A DNA stretch of 64,000 nt from WHSW01 sp963846165 (GTDB lineage: Bacteria; Actinomycetota; Thermoleophilia; Solirubrobacterales; 70-9), in the NCBI GenBank assembly GCA_963846165.1, contig CAWJUU010000008.1:124001-188000 (forward strand), given 5' to 3'. Each line of letters starts with the position of its first letter. The first letter of the stretch is position 1. The position numbers and the translations under genes are program-made. Below the pieces are notes generated by a model, which worked only from the letters and a program-made list of their open reading frames with translations, was not told the origin of the DNA and ran no database searches. Positions 1-11,801 of this stretch are shown here, in pieces.

Positions 1-167
1 CGCCGGAGCCGTGAATGGCCCCCGATATACTGGCCTCTCCCCGTAATCGACAACCGGAGGTTCTAATCCGACTGCAGGTCGCAGCCGAATAAGTGGTTAG
101 AGCTTCCGGCGCTGTCGCGTCCCCCGGCGCGTCTAGAACTTAGGACACAGCAAGCAAGGCAGAAGAG

Positions 168-2763
<2,596 letters not shown>

Positions 2764-2767
2764 GCCC

Positions 2768-2953
2768 GTGGCTCGACGGCCATCGCCGGCCCTGACGGTG
2801 GCGATGGTCGCTCTGGTGGCCGCGCTGCGCGGCTCTTGGGGCTTGACCGGTCGAGGGAGCCGATCGGGACTCACTCGAACCGCCCCGGACCACGCAGGAG
2901 ACGGGCCTGCCTTGCCTGCGCGGCCCTGGTGCTCGGATCGGCGTTCACTGTGA
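2768..2953 (+). pseudogene. short ORF with an RPSPA-type N-terminal signature, possibly a remnant
   Basis: Starting with GTG four bases after the clpC stop, this frame reads MARRPSPALTVAMVALVAAL and then degenerates into Arg/Gly-rich sequence. From memory, a closely similar N-terminal segment (Arg-Pro-Ser-Pro-Ala followed by a hydrophobic stretch) heads many secreted proteins of Thermoleophilia. Here the hydrophobic segment is not followed by a recognisable mature domain, and the frame overlaps the next gene. It may be a relic, or the true N-terminus of the next protein joined through an indel. Low confidence. Confidence 0.25.
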
Positions 2954-3371
2954 GCGTCGTGGACGCGGGCGCGATCGGCCGCGCGGAGTTCGTCAAGCGC
3001 GCCGACAACATCTGCCCGCCGCAGCGAAACGACGCCAAGCGCCGGATCGCGAACGGGGTCAGGCTGCTGACCAAAAAGCATCCGAGGATCCAGGCGGCGG
3101 GCCGGGAGTTCGTGCGCGCCTACCACGAGCTGCGCACGGGCTATCGCCGCGTAGCGCGACTGCCGCGCCCGGGCCCCGGCGACCGCTTGCGAATCGCCAA
3201 GTGGCTGCGGCGCGAGCGCCAGGCGACGGCGACCGGGGTGCGCGCGGCCCAGGCGCTGCGCCAGCATCGTTTCGACCGATCGGAGCGGTCAGCGCCCAGG
3301 CCGCGAAACTCGAGCAGCGGGCGCAGCGGCCGGTGCGCAACTTCGACTTCGAGCACTGCAAGCCGGTCTGA
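2836..3371 (+). CDS. secreted helical protein of unknown function (one frameshift)
   Basis: The frame from TTG 2836 gives an Arg-rich start, a hydrophobic signal-like segment (LACAALVLGSAFTVSVVDA) and a helical, basic domain with a cysteine in NICPP. Near 3275 the frame breaks. The next frame continues with AQAAKLEQRAQRPVRNFDFEHC and stops at 3371, so about 178 aa are recovered. The paired cysteines near both ends of the mature domain (NICPP and FEHC) could form a disulfide, as in other small exported proteins of this group. The start is uncertain; GTG 2929 is an alternative. It lies between clpC and radA on the same strand. No function is assigned. Confidence 0.5.
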
Positions 3372-3512
3372 GGCGTCCGGTCGTCGCAGACGTGGCGGCG
3401 CGTCCTCAGCCGCCCGCGGTGAGCGTCCAGTTCACGGGCGCGTGAGCGCCGTGGCACGAACTCGACACTCGCCCGCCTTGATTCGTCGGAGGCCGTGCGT
3501 AGGCTGGCTCCC

Positions 3513-4896
3513 GTGGCGCGTTCTGCAAGCTCCTACTTCTGCCAGTCGTGCGGACACGAGTCGCTTGCCTGGTCGGGGCGCTGTGGCGGTTGCGGGGAGT
3601 GGAACACGCTGGTCGAGGCGCCGAAGGCCACGCCCACGAAGGGGGGCGGCTCGGGCCGGGCACGGAGTGCTCCGGCCGGCAAGCCGGTCGCGCTGCGCGA
3701 CGTCTCGGCCCCCGAGGTCGCGCGGCTTCGCGACCGGCGTCGCCGAGCTCGACCGGGTGCTCGGCGGCGGCCTCGTTCCCGGCTCGCTGGTGCTGCTCGG
3801 CGGCTCGCCCGGGATCGGCAAGTCGACGCTCACGGGGATGGCGCTCGGCAACCTCGGCGCCGCCGGCCACAGCGTGCTCTACGTCTCGGGCGAGGAGTCG
3901 GCCGCCCAGGTACGGCTGCGCGCCGAGCGGCTCGGCGAGGCGGCGCTGGCGGTGCCGGCGCTCGCCGAGACCTCGCTCGAGGCGGTCCTGGCGACGCTCG
4001 AGGCCGAGCGCCCCGACGCCTGCGTGATCGACTCGGTGCAGACGCTGCACGCCGAGGGCATGAGCGGCGCCCCGGGCTCGGTCGGTCAGGTGCGCGAGGC
4101 GGCGAACGCGGTCATGGGCGTCGCCAAGCGGCTCGGCTGCGCCGTGATCCTGGTCGGCCACGTGACCAAGGAGGGCGCGGTTGCCGGGCCGCGCGTGCTC
4201 GAGCACCTGGTCGACTGCGTGCTCTTCTTCGAGGGCGAGCGCGAGCGCAGCTTCCGCACCCTGCGGGCGCTCAAGAACCGCTTCGGCGCGACCAGCGAGG
4301 TCGGGGTGTTCGAGATGCGCTCCGGCGGCCTGGTCGAGGTCGTCGATCCCTCGGCGCGGTTCGTCGGCGAGGCGAGCGCCGCGCCCGGCTCGGTCGTCCT
4401 CTGCTCGATGGAGGGCACTCGCCCGCTGCTGGTCGAGGTCCAGGCGCTGGTCGCTCCGACCGAGATCGTGCCGCCGCGCCGGGTGGCCAACGGGATCGAC
4501 CGCAACCGGCTGGCGATGGTGCTCGCGGTCCTCGCCCGTCACGGCGGCCCGTCGCTGGCGGGCGCCGACGTGTTCGTCAACGTCGCCGGCGGGGTCCGCA
4601 TCGACGAGCCCGGGGCGGACCTCGCCGTCGCCCTGGCACTCGCCTCGGCCCATCGCGGTGAGCCGCTCGCCGACGCCGGCGGCCGCCCGCTGGCCTGCTT
4701 CGGCGAGGTCGGGCTGACGGGTGAGCTGCGGCCGGTCGGCCATGCCGAGCGCCGAGTCGCCGAGGCGCTCAAGTTCGGGCTCGGGCCGGTGCTCGCCCCG
4801 GGGACGGGCGAGCGCATCGACGGCCTCACCGGCGCCGAGAGCCTGCGGGCCGCGCTCGCCGCCGCCGCCGCGCAACGGATCCGGGCGGTCGCCTGA
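3513..4896 (+). CDS. radA: DNA repair protein RadA (one frameshift)
   Basis: RadA promotes branch migration of recombination intermediates. The 460-aa product has an N-terminal C4 zinc finger (CQSCGHES...CGGCGEW, residues 8-30), a RecA-like core with Walker A GGSPGIGKST (about 96-105), the RadA-specific KNRFG motif (about 253), and a Lon-like C-terminal domain ending in GLTGELRPVGHAERR. GTG 3513 was chosen because it yields MARSASSYFCQSCG, the normal family start. An extra base near 3724 splits the gene between APEVAR and FATGVAELDRVLGGG. It sits upstream of disA, as in mycobacteria. Confidence 0.93.
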
Positions 4897-5016
4897 AACG
4901 CAAGATCTGAACCCGCTTGACAAAGCCATTTCCGATCCCTCCACACGGAATTGGGCTGGATGCCCAGCCAGCAGGCGTTTTGCCATCATGGACAAGTGCC
5001 GCACCCCGGGGACGAG

Positions 5017-6099
5017 TTGAACGAGCTTGAGGCGCGCCAGGATCCCCGGCTCCTGCGGGCGCTCGACATGGTCGCCCCCGGCACCTCGTTGCGCGAGGGG
5101 ATCGACAACATCGTCCACGCGCGCACCGGCGGGCTGATCCTGATCGCCGAGGCCGACGAAGTCTCGTTCCTGTTCTCGGGCGGGATCAAGCTCGAGGTCG
5201 ACTACACCCCGGCGCTGCTCTACCAGGTCGCGAAGATGGACGGGGCGATCGTGCTCCCGCCGGACGCGGACGAGATCTCGTGGGCGAACGTGCAGCTGAT
5301 GCCCGATCCGACGATCCTCTCGATGGAGACCGGGACCCGCCACCGCACCGCCGAGCGGGTCTCGAAGCAGACCAAGGCGCTCGTGATCGCGATCTCGCAG
5401 CGCCGTGACGTCGTCTCGCTCTACGTCGAGGGGATGAAGTACATCCTCCAGGACATCCCCACCGTGCTCTCGAAGGCCAACCAGGGGCTGGCGACATTGG
5501 AGAAGTACCGCGACCGGCTCGACCAGGTCTCCGGGCGCCTGACCGCACTCGAGTTCGCGGGAGGCGTCGTCCTCTACGACGTGCTCTCCGCGCTTCAGCG
5601 CGCGGAGCTGGTGACCAGGATGGGGGCCGAGGTCGAGCGCTACATCATCGAGCTCGGCTCCGAGGGTCGGCTGATCGAGATGCAGCTCGAGGAGACCGTG
5701 GTCGGAGTGATGGCGGACCGCGCCGCGCTCATGCGCGACTACATCACGGTCGACTCCGAGCCCGAGATCGAGCGCGCGCTCGCCGAGCTCGCCGGGCTCG
5801 GCCACACCGAGCTGCTCGACTTCGGCAGCCTCGCCGAGCTGCTCGGCTACGACCGCAAGACCAACACCCTCGACTTCGCCGTCACCCCGCGCGGCTATCG
5901 CGCGCTCTCCGCCGTTCCCCGCCTGCCGCGCCTGGTGGCGCAGAAGGTCGTCAACCATTTCGGCGACCTCGAGTCGCTGCTCGCGGCATCGGACGCCGAT
6001 CTGGAGGCGGTCGAGGGAGTGGGGGAGGCCCGCACGAAGGAGATCCGGGAGGGCATTCGCAGGCTTCAGGAGGTCGACGTTGTCGACCGGTACGGATGA
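5017..6099 (+). CDS. disA: DNA integrity scanning protein / diadenylate cyclase DisA
   Basis: DisA makes cyclic di-AMP and scans DNA for branched structures. The 360-aa product (from TTG 5017) carries the DAC domain with the DGA motif (MDGAIVL, about 74) and the RHR motif (GTRHRTAER, about 106), a helical linker, and a C-terminal helix-hairpin-helix (VEGVGEARTKEIREGIRRL). The start is either TTG 5017, preceded by a GGGGAC stretch, or GTG 4996 in the same frame. A TTGACA hexamer lies at 4917-4922, but no convincing -10 follows. The 3' end overlaps carD by 20 bp. Confidence 0.95.
   Translation: MNELEARQDPRLLRALDMVAPGTSLREGIDNIVHARTGGLILIAEADEVSFLFSGGIKLEVDYTPALLYQVAKMDGAIVLPPDADEISWANVQLMPDPTILSMETGTRHRTAERVSKQTKALVIAISQRRDVVSLYVEGMKYILQDIPTVLSKANQGLATLEKYRDRLDQVSGRLTALEFAGGVVLYDVLSALQRAELVTRMGAEVERYIIELGSEGRLIEMQLEETVVGVMADRAALMRDYITVDSEPEIERALAELAGLGHTELLDFGSLAELLGYDRKTNTLDFAVTPRGYRALSAVPRLPRLVAQKVVNHFGDLESLLAASDADLEAVEGVGEARTKEIREGIRRLQEVDVVDRYG
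6068..6073 (+). promoter_or_regulatory. strong ribosome binding site of carD inside disA
   Basis: AGGAGG lies six bases before TTG 6080. It decides the carD start: no in-frame ATG or GTG gives a full-length CarD, and the consensus Shine-Dalgarno sequence is embedded in the last codons of disA. Confidence 0.75.
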
Positions 6100-6712
6100 A
6101 TCAGACGGCCGCACGACGCGGCCGTCGTCACTCGAGGAGGCAGACATCGCAGATCTAGCAGTGGAGGAACCCGCAGTCGAAGACATCGAGCTCGGCCCCG
6201 TGGCGTGCGAGTTCGAGGTCGACGACAACGTCGTCTACCCGCACCACGGTGCCGGGGTCGTGCTGAAGAAGGAAACGCGCGACATGATGGGCGAAGCACG
6301 GGAATACCTGACGATCAAGATCCTGCACAACGACATGACGGTGATGGTGCCCTGCGACAACGCGCACCGTGCGGGGTTGCGTCGGGTGATCGACGAAGAG
6401 CAGGTGCGGCGCGTGATCGACGTGCTCACCGGCGAGGTATCGGAGATGCCGAAGAACTGGAACCGTCGCTTCAAGTACAACCGCGAGAAGATCAAGACCG
6501 GCGACGTGTACGAGCTCGCCGAGGTCGTCCGCAACCTCGCGATCCGCGAGTGGGAGAAGGGCCTCTCCACAGGCGAGAAGCAGATGTACACCCGGGCGAA
6601 GAAGATCCTCGCATCCGAGTTCATGTACGCGCTCGACAAGGACGAGGAGGGCGCCGAGGACTACATCGACGAGCTGCTGGAGGAGCGTTTCGGCGCCACG
6701 GCACCGGCCTGA
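6080..6712 (+). CDS. carD: CarD family RNA polymerase-binding transcription factor
   Basis: CarD binds the RNA polymerase beta subunit and stabilises open complexes at housekeeping promoters. The product is 210 aa. An acidic N-terminal extension of about 45 residues precedes the Tudor-like RID domain (FEVDDNVVYPHHGAGVVLKKE), and the helical DNA-binding domain follows (MPKNWNRRFKYNREKI...SEFMYALDKDEEGAEDYID). Mycobacterial CarD is about 162 aa, so the acidic extension is an addition. Translation starts at TTG 6080, overlaps disA and is followed nine bases later by ispD, suggesting one transcript. Confidence 0.95.
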   Translation: MSTGTDESDGRTTRPSSLEEADIADLAVEEPAVEDIELGPVACEFEVDDNVVYPHHGAGVVLKKETRDMMGEAREYLTIKILHNDMTVMVPCDNAHRAGLRRVIDEEQVRRVIDVLTGEVSEMPKNWNRRFKYNREKIKTGDVYELAEVVRNLAIREWEKGLSTGEKQMYTRAKKILASEFMYALDKDEEGAEDYIDELLEERFGATAPA

Positions 6713-6721
6713 GGACCGGTC

Positions 6722-7453
6722 ATGGCCGCCAGCGGCCCGCCACATTCAGCAGTCGCGTTGATCGCGGCCGCCGGCTCCGGAGAGAGGCTCGGAGCCGGCG
6801 GCCCGAAGTCGCTGGTCGAGCTCGCAGGGCGGCCGCTGATCGCCTGGTCCCTGGACGCGTTTCGGGCCTCGGCAACGGTCACGGCCGTCGTCATCGCCGC
6901 GCCGCCTGGCCACGAGCAGGCCGTCGAGCAGATCGCCGGTAAAGGCGCCGGGTTGCCGGGTGACCCGAGTGCGATCCACCCGATCGTCGTCAGCGGCGGC
7001 GAATCGCGCGCAGCCTCGGTCGGCCTCGCGCTGGCGGAGGTGCCCGCACGGGCCGACCTGGTCGCCGTCCACGATGCGGCTCGACCGCTGGTCACCGCTG
7101 AGCTCGTCGGGAGACTGATCGCCAGGCTCGCCGACGAGCCCGGCGCCGAGGGCGTGATTGCGGCCGCGCCGCTCGCCGACACGGTGAAGCGCGTCGACGG
7201 CCGCGTCATCGTCGCGACCGAGGATCGCAAACAACTCTGGGCGGCCCAGACCCCGCAGGTGTTTCGCGCCGATGCGCTGCGCCGCGCCCACGACACGGGC
7301 TCCGATCGCCTGGCCACCGCCACCGACGACGCGATCCTCGTCGAGCTCGCCGGCGGCACGGTCCTGGTCGAGCCCGCACCGGCGGCGAACCTCAAGGTGA
7401 CCACGGCGGCCGACCTGCGCCTCGCCGAGCTGCTGCTCGCCGAGCGCACCTAG
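6722..7453 (+). CDS. ispD: 2-C-methyl-D-erythritol 4-phosphate cytidylyltransferase
   Basis: IspD converts MEP plus CTP to CDP-ME in the non-mevalonate isoprenoid pathway. The 243-aa product has the nucleotide-binding start LIAAAGSGERLGAGGPKSL, the core motif DLVAVHDAARPLV and the C-terminal segment ANLKVTTAADLRLAELLL typical of the family. It starts at ATG 6722, nine bases after carD. The pathway partner ispF lies 2 kb downstream, separated by an inserted DUF389 unit and a PHP gene; in many actinobacteria ispD and ispF are adjacent. Confidence 0.96.
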   Translation: MAASGPPHSAVALIAAAGSGERLGAGGPKSLVELAGRPLIAWSLDAFRASATVTAVVIAAPPGHEQAVEQIAGKGAGLPGDPSAIHPIVVSGGESRAASVGLALAEVPARADLVAVHDAARPLVTAELVGRLIARLADEPGAEGVIAAAPLADTVKRVDGRVIVATEDRKQLWAAQTPQVFRADALRRAHDTGSDRLATATDDAILVELAGGTVLVEPAPAANLKVTTAADLRLAELLLAERT

Positions 7454-7515
7454 CACCGCGCCGAACGTCCCGGAGTGCCCGCTGGAGGGGGTACTGCGCG
7501 ACGTTGGCCGCCGTA

Positions 7516-7674
7516 CTAGCGGCGGAGCAGGACCCAGAGCAGCGTCGCGGCGAAGGTCAGCTCGCCGAAGGTGAGCGCGGTGCCCATGTTCGCGGCGCCG
7601 AGCAGCTCGGCGAGCGCGGTGGCGCCGGCGAAGGCTAGCGCGAGCAGGCCGAGGTCGGAGGCGGTGCGGCTCAT
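7516..7674 (-). CDS. small hydrophobic membrane protein in the DUF389 operon
   Basis: A 52-aa product, beginning MSRTASDLGLLALAFAGAT, is predicted to form two membrane helices (about residues 7-24 and 32-49) and ends in LLRR. Its ATG overlaps the TGA stop of the upstream DUF389 gene (ATGA), which strongly implies translational coupling. I do not recognise a family. It may be an accessory subunit of the DUF389 membrane protein, but that is inference only. Confidence 0.6.
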   Translation of the reverse strand: MSRTASDLGLLALAFAGATALAELLGAANMGTALTFGELTFAATLLWVLLRR

Positions 7675-8708
7675 TGCGCAGGCGGCTCCGTCTCGGCGGA
7701 AGGGCTGCTGTAGGCGGAGCTGCCGACGGGGCGCCTACGGCCCAGGGGCAGGCCGGCGGCTTCGCGGGCACTGTCGTGCAGGTGGGCGCTGCGGCGGCGG
7801 ATGTAGAGCGTTCGCTGGATCCAAAGGGTGAGGATGCCGGCGAGCACGATCGCGACGAGGTTGAGGGCGAGCTGGAGCATTGCGCCGCGCCATTCGGACC
7901 AGTCGGCGAAGGCGGCTGCGACGCCGATGTTCGCCGCCGCCGGGATCGTCGTCACCGAAACCAGGACGCCGATCAGGGCGCCGGACTTCGCCGATGTCAG
8001 CGAGAGCATCCCGGCGATCCCCGCGAATGCGGCGACGATCGGCGAGAACGCGTCGGGGTGTGAGATGAAGTCGGTCAGCGGGTGCACGTGCGTGGTGAAG
8101 TTCTCGGGCGTGAGGTCGGTCGCCCGGATCACGAGCGCGAACACGAACGCGGCCGTGATCCCGACCGGGAAGCCGACGGCGAGCGCTCTCAGCGAGCGGC
8201 GCGCCAGGTCACGCCGGCGCTGGACGACCGCGACGCAGAACCCCGCCAGGGGGCCGAACTCCGGCCCGACGATCATCGCGCCGACGATCAGGATCGGCGA
8301 GTCGAGCAGGATGCCCACCGACGCGATCAGGCAGGCGAGCGCCATGAAGGCGAGGAAGATCGCCGAGAGCTCGATGTTCTCCGAGGTGCGCGACTCGACC
8401 TCCTCCCAGACCACGGCGTCCCCGGGCTGCCCATCGGCGGCCTTCTCAGCCGCGGCTGCCGCCGAGGAGATCGCCGAGTCGATGTGCTCGATCGAGATCG
8501 AGCCCTCGGTGTCGACCTGGAGCTCGCGCAGGTCGGAGACGATCACGCTTACGTCCTCGCGAGCGACGTCGACGAGGACCACGTCGCCCTCCGGCTTGCG
8601 CGCGGCGCGCTCGAGGAAGACCAGGTTGCAGGCCGACGGCGTGTTCTGGAGCAGGTCGAGGACGTGCTCGGACTGATAGCTCGGGACCACGATCCGCAGG
8701 TGGACCAT
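7671..8708 (-). CDS. DUF389 family integral membrane protein
   Basis: The 345-aa product has a soluble N-terminal part of about 110 residues (MVHLRIVVPSYQSEHVLDLL...) followed by about six membrane segments, including SAIFLAFMALACLIASVGILLDSPILIVGAMIVGPEFGPLAGF. The IVGAMIVGPEFGPL stretch is the hallmark of DUF389 (TIGR00341-like) proteins, whose function is not established. It is transcribed away from the PHP gene with only 20 bp between start codons, and it is coupled to a 52-aa membrane protein downstream. Confidence 0.85.
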   Translation of the reverse strand: MVHLRIVVPSYQSEHVLDLLQNTPSACNLVFLERAARKPEGDVVLVDVAREDVSVIVSDLRELQVDTEGSISIEHIDSAISSAAAAAEKAADGQPGDAVVWEEVESRTSENIELSAIFLAFMALACLIASVGILLDSPILIVGAMIVGPEFGPLAGFCVAVVQRRRDLARRSLRALAVGFPVGITAAFVFALVIRATDLTPENFTTHVHPLTDFISHPDAFSPIVAAFAGIAGMLSLTSAKSGALIGVLVSVTTIPAAANIGVAAAFADWSEWRGAMLQLALNLVAIVLAGILTLWIQRTLYIRRRSAHLHDSAREAAGLPLGRRRPVGSSAYSSPSAETEPPAQ

Positions 8709-8728
8709 CGACGGCTAGCGTACCGGCG

Positions 8729-9558
8729 GTGCTTACGGACTATCACCTTCACCTGCGTCCCGGACGAAGCCGACGCCTCGCCGGCCGAGTACTTCACCGA
8801 GGCGAACGTGGATCGCTATCTCGCGGCCGCGGGGGAGGCGGGGATCGAGGAGCTCGGCGTCTCCGAGCACATCGACCGGTTCACCGATGCGCTCGGGATC
8901 TGGGACCACCCGTCGTGGCGCGACAACGCCCGCGACGACCTCGGTGACTACTGCGCGTTCGTGCGCTCTACCCCGCTGCGGCTCGGGATCGAGATGGACT
9001 TCCTGGTCGGTCGCGAGGATCGGATCGCCGGGGTCGCTCGAGGCCCATGAGTTCGACTACGTCGTCGGCTCGGTCCACTTCGTCCGCGACCGGGCAGTCG
9101 ACTGGCGACGTCTACGACGTCTGGGACGAGGACGGCGATCCCGACCGTGTCTGGCGGATGTACTTCGAGACCCTCGAGGCGGCTGTCCGAACCGGCCTCT
9201 ACGACATCCTCGCTCATCCCGACCTGGTGAAGGTCTGGGGCGACAGGCGGCCCGGCCCCGAGCGCGATCTCCGCTTCTACTACGAGCCGGTGGTCGAGGC
9301 GATCGCCGATGTCGGCATCGCCGTTGAGGTCTCGACCGCAGGTTGGCGCAAGCCCGTCGGCGAGCTCTACCCGTCGGACGGGTTCGCGCGTGATGTGCAT
9401 CGACGCCGGAGCGGTGTTTGCGCTCTCCTCCGATGCCCACGTGCCCGAGCGACGTCGGCCGCGACTACGATCGCGCGGTCGAGACGATGCGCGGCTGGGG
9501 AGTCGAGGAGATCGCGGTGTTCGAGGACCGGGCCCGCCGGATGGAGCCGCTCGGGTGA
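8729..9558 (+). CDS. PHP-domain histidinol-phosphatase-like protein (five frame breaks)
   Basis: GTG 8729 opens MLTDYHLHLRP, the metal-binding start of the PHP fold. The rest is recovered only by changing frame near 8761, 9031, 9103, 9390 and 9447. The pieces read DEADASPAEYFTEANVDRYL, SEHIDRF, HEFDYVVGSVHF, YDILAHPDLVKVWG, VMCIDAGAVFALSSDAH and a C-terminus ending in MEPLG at 9558. Every break is a +1, and together they restore one continuous protein of about 274 aa. The stop overlaps the ispF start as GTGA. The break density is the highest in the window, so either true decay or poor local sequence quality is possible. Confidence 0.75.
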
Positions 9559-10013
9559 GGGTCGGGATCGGCTATGACAGCCACCGCTTCGCCGCGGGCC
9601 GCCGGCTCGTGCTCGGCGGGGTCGAGATCGAGCACGAACAGGGGCTCGAAGGCCACTCCGATGCCGACGTCGTCACCCACGCAGTGATCGACGCGCTGCT
9701 GGGAGCCGCCGGGCTCGGCGACCTCGGGACCCATTTTCCGCCCGACGACGAGACCTGGCGCGACGCCGACTCGCTCGACCTCCTGCGCACGGTGCTCGGG
9801 CTGCTTCCGGGACCGGTTGCGAACGTTGACGCGACGGTGATCTGCGAGCGGCCGCAGCTCGGCTCGCACCGCGCGCAGATGGAGCGCAACCTCTCGGCCG
9901 CGCTCGGAGCTCCGGTGAGCGTCAAGGCGAGCTCGAACGAGGGCATGGGATGGATCGGCCGCGGCGAGGGAATCGCCTGCATCGCGACCGCCCTGATCGA
10001 CGCCTCGACCTAG
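9555..10013 (+). CDS. ispF: 2-C-methyl-D-erythritol 2,4-cyclodiphosphate synthase
   Basis: IspF cyclises CDP-ME 2-phosphate to MEcPP. The 152-aa product starts at GTG 9555 with RVGIGYDSHRFAAGRRLVLGG, followed by the catalytic segment GLEGHSDADVVTHAVIDALLGAAGLGDLGTHFP and the C-terminal KASSNEGMGWIGRGEGIA motif. Residues for divalent metal binding (Asp and His of YDSH, His of GHSD) are present. The start overlaps the stop of the PHP gene. The stop codon lies inside a 24-bp tandem duplication. Confidence 0.96.
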   Translation: MRVGIGYDSHRFAAGRRLVLGGVEIEHEQGLEGHSDADVVTHAVIDALLGAAGLGDLGTHFPPDDETWRDADSLDLLRTVLGLLPGPVANVDATVICERPQLGSHRAQMERNLSAALGAPVSVKASSNEGMGWIGRGEGIACIATALIDAST

Positions 10014-10046
10014 CGCCGCACCGACGCCTCGACCTGGCGCCGCACC
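9999..10046 (+). repeat. 24-bp tandem duplication spanning the ispF stop codon
   Basis: Two direct copies (9999-10022 and 10023-10046) of GACGCCTCGACCT followed by A or G and GCGCCGCACC differ at one base. The first contains the ispF TAG stop. In the second the same position is TGG, so the duplicated end no longer encodes a stop. Confidence 0.8.
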
Positions 10047-10061
10047 CTAGAGTTACGGCCG

Positions 10062-11717
10062 ATGGATCTGCGACAAATCGGTCCGGTCTCGCTTGCCCGC
10101 CGGATCAAGCTCGGCTCGCTCGGGTCGCTGCCGGACATTCCGTTCAACCTCGGCGCTCTCGCCGGAGCCGGGGTGATCCGGCCGATCCGCCCCGACAAGC
10201 TCGTCCGCGTCGCCCGCGAGCTGCACCGCTGGGGAGCTTCGCCAGCCGCCGGGATCGCCGGCGCCGCGATCACCAATCCCGACGCCACGATGCTGATCGA
10301 CGAGGACGGACCGGTGACGTTCGCCGAGATGCACCGCCGCTCGAACGCACTCGCCCGCGCGCTCGCCGCGCGCGGGGTCGGCGAGGGCGACGGGGTGGCG
10401 ATCATGGCCCGCAACCATCGCCGCTTCATCGACGCCACGCTCGCGGTCTCGAAGCTGGGCGCCCACGGCCTCTACTTGAACACCGCCTTCTCGGGGCCCC
10501 AGCTTGCCGGCGTCGTCGAGCGCGAGCAGCCGTCCTTGCTGGTCTATGACGAGGAGTTCGCCGAGCTGCTCGACGAGGCGAGCGAGGGCCTGGACAGCGT
10601 CGTCGCCTGGCGCGAGAACGGCTCGAGCGGCGACACCTCGATCGACGAGCTGATCGCGGCGAGCGACGACTCCGAGCTCGAGCCGCCCGAGGAATCGGCA
10701 CGGTTCGTGATCCTGACCTCGGGCACGACCGGGACGCCGAAGGGAGCGCAGCGCAGCCAGCCTGACACGCTCGCGCCGCTCGCAGCGATGTTCTCGCGGA
10801 TCCCGCTGCACGCCGAGCAGACCACTGTGATTGCCGCCCCTCTCTTTCACTCCTGGGGGTTCGCGCATTTCATGCTCGGTCTGTCGCTGAACTCGACCTA
10901 CGTGCTGCGACGCAAGTTCGATCCCGAGGCGACCTTGGAGGACGTCGCCGAGAACCGGGCGGCCGCGCTCGTGGTGGTCCCGGTGATGATGCAGCGCATC
11001 CTCCAGCTCCCCGAGGAGACGCTTGCCCGTCACGACCTGCCGACCCTCCGCGTGACCGCGGCGAGCGGATCGGCGCTGCCCGGCCCGCTGGCGACCGAGT
11101 GGATGGACCAGTTCGGCGACAACCTCTACAACCTCTACGGGTCGACCGAGGTCGCTTGGGCGACGATCGCGACGCCCGAGGACCTGCGTGCCGCTCCGGG
11201 CACCGCCGGCAGGGCGCCGCGCGGCACGGTGGTCAAGGTCATCGACTCCGAGGGCCGCAACGAGCTGCCCACCGGCGAGACCGGACGCGTGTTCGTCGGC
11301 AACGACATGGCCTTCGAGGGCTACACCGGGGGCGGCGGCAAGGACACCTACGAGGGGCTGCTCTCGTCGGGCGACGTCGGCCACTTCGACCCCGAGCAGC
11401 GTCTGTTCATCGACGGCCGCGACGACGAGATGATCGTCTCGGGCGGCGAAAACGTCTTCCCGCGCGAGGTCGAGGACCTGCTCGCCGGACACGAGGCGGT
11501 CAAGGAGGTCGCGGTGATCGGCGTCGACGACGAGGAGTTCGGCCAGCGGCTGAAGGCGTTCGTCGTCCTGATCGAGCACGGTTCGGTCGACGAGGACGAG
11601 ATCAAGGGCCACGTGAAGCAGAACCTCGCCCGCTACAAGGTCCCGCGCGAGGTCGAGTTCCTCGACTCGCTGCCTCGCAACGCGACCGGCAAGGTCCTCA
11701 AGCGCGAGCTTGCCTGA
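10062..11717 (+). CDS. AMP-dependent acyl-CoA synthetase (FadD-like)
   Basis: The 551-aa ANL-superfamily enzyme activates a carboxylic acid, probably a fatty acid, to acyl-CoA through an acyl-adenylate. Motifs in order are the P-loop-like FVILTSGTTGTPKGAQRS (about 220), the NLYGSTEVAWATI substrate and adenylate motif (about 357), DGRDDEMIVSGGENVFPREVED (the hinge Asp region, about 450), and the C-terminal catalytic lysine motif PRNATGKVLKREL. It starts at ATG 10062 with no obvious partner in its operon. Acid chain length cannot be read from sequence. Confidence 0.9.
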   Translation: MDLRQIGPVSLARRIKLGSLGSLPDIPFNLGALAGAGVIRPIRPDKLVRVARELHRWGASPAAGIAGAAITNPDATMLIDEDGPVTFAEMHRRSNALARALAARGVGEGDGVAIMARNHRRFIDATLAVSKLGAHGLYLNTAFSGPQLAGVVEREQPSLLVYDEEFAELLDEASEGLDSVVAWRENGSSGDTSIDELIAASDDSELEPPEESARFVILTSGTTGTPKGAQRSQPDTLAPLAAMFSRIPLHAEQTTVIAAPLFHSWGFAHFMLGLSLNSTYVLRRKFDPEATLEDVAENRAAALVVVPVMMQRILQLPEETLARHDLPTLRVTAASGSALPGPLATEWMDQFGDNLYNLYGSTEVAWATIATPEDLRAAPGTAGRAPRGTVVKVIDSEGRNELPTGETGRVFVGNDMAFEGYTGGGGKDTYEGLLSSGDVGHFDPEQRLFIDGRDDEMIVSGGENVFPREVEDLLAGHEAVKEVAVIGVDDEEFGQRLKAFVVLIEHGSVDEDEIKGHVKQNLARYKVPREVEFLDSLPRNATGKVLKRELA

Positions 11718-11801
11718 ACGGCTAACCCTCAATCCCGGTGGGAGCGCGGTTTCCCACTCCGGCAGCGGGTAGGCAAATGCAGAGCGAGGTAAGGAGACAG
11801 C

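Noticed and set aside
4917..4945. Promoter for disA from TTGACA at 4917
   Set aside because: No acceptable -10 hexamer occurs at 16-19 bp; kept only as a remark.
3406..6228. 940-codon minus-strand open frame across radA, disA and carD
   Set aside because: It is antisense to three clearly conserved genes; its composition (His/Arg/Asp/Leu-rich) is typical of antisense GC-rich frames.
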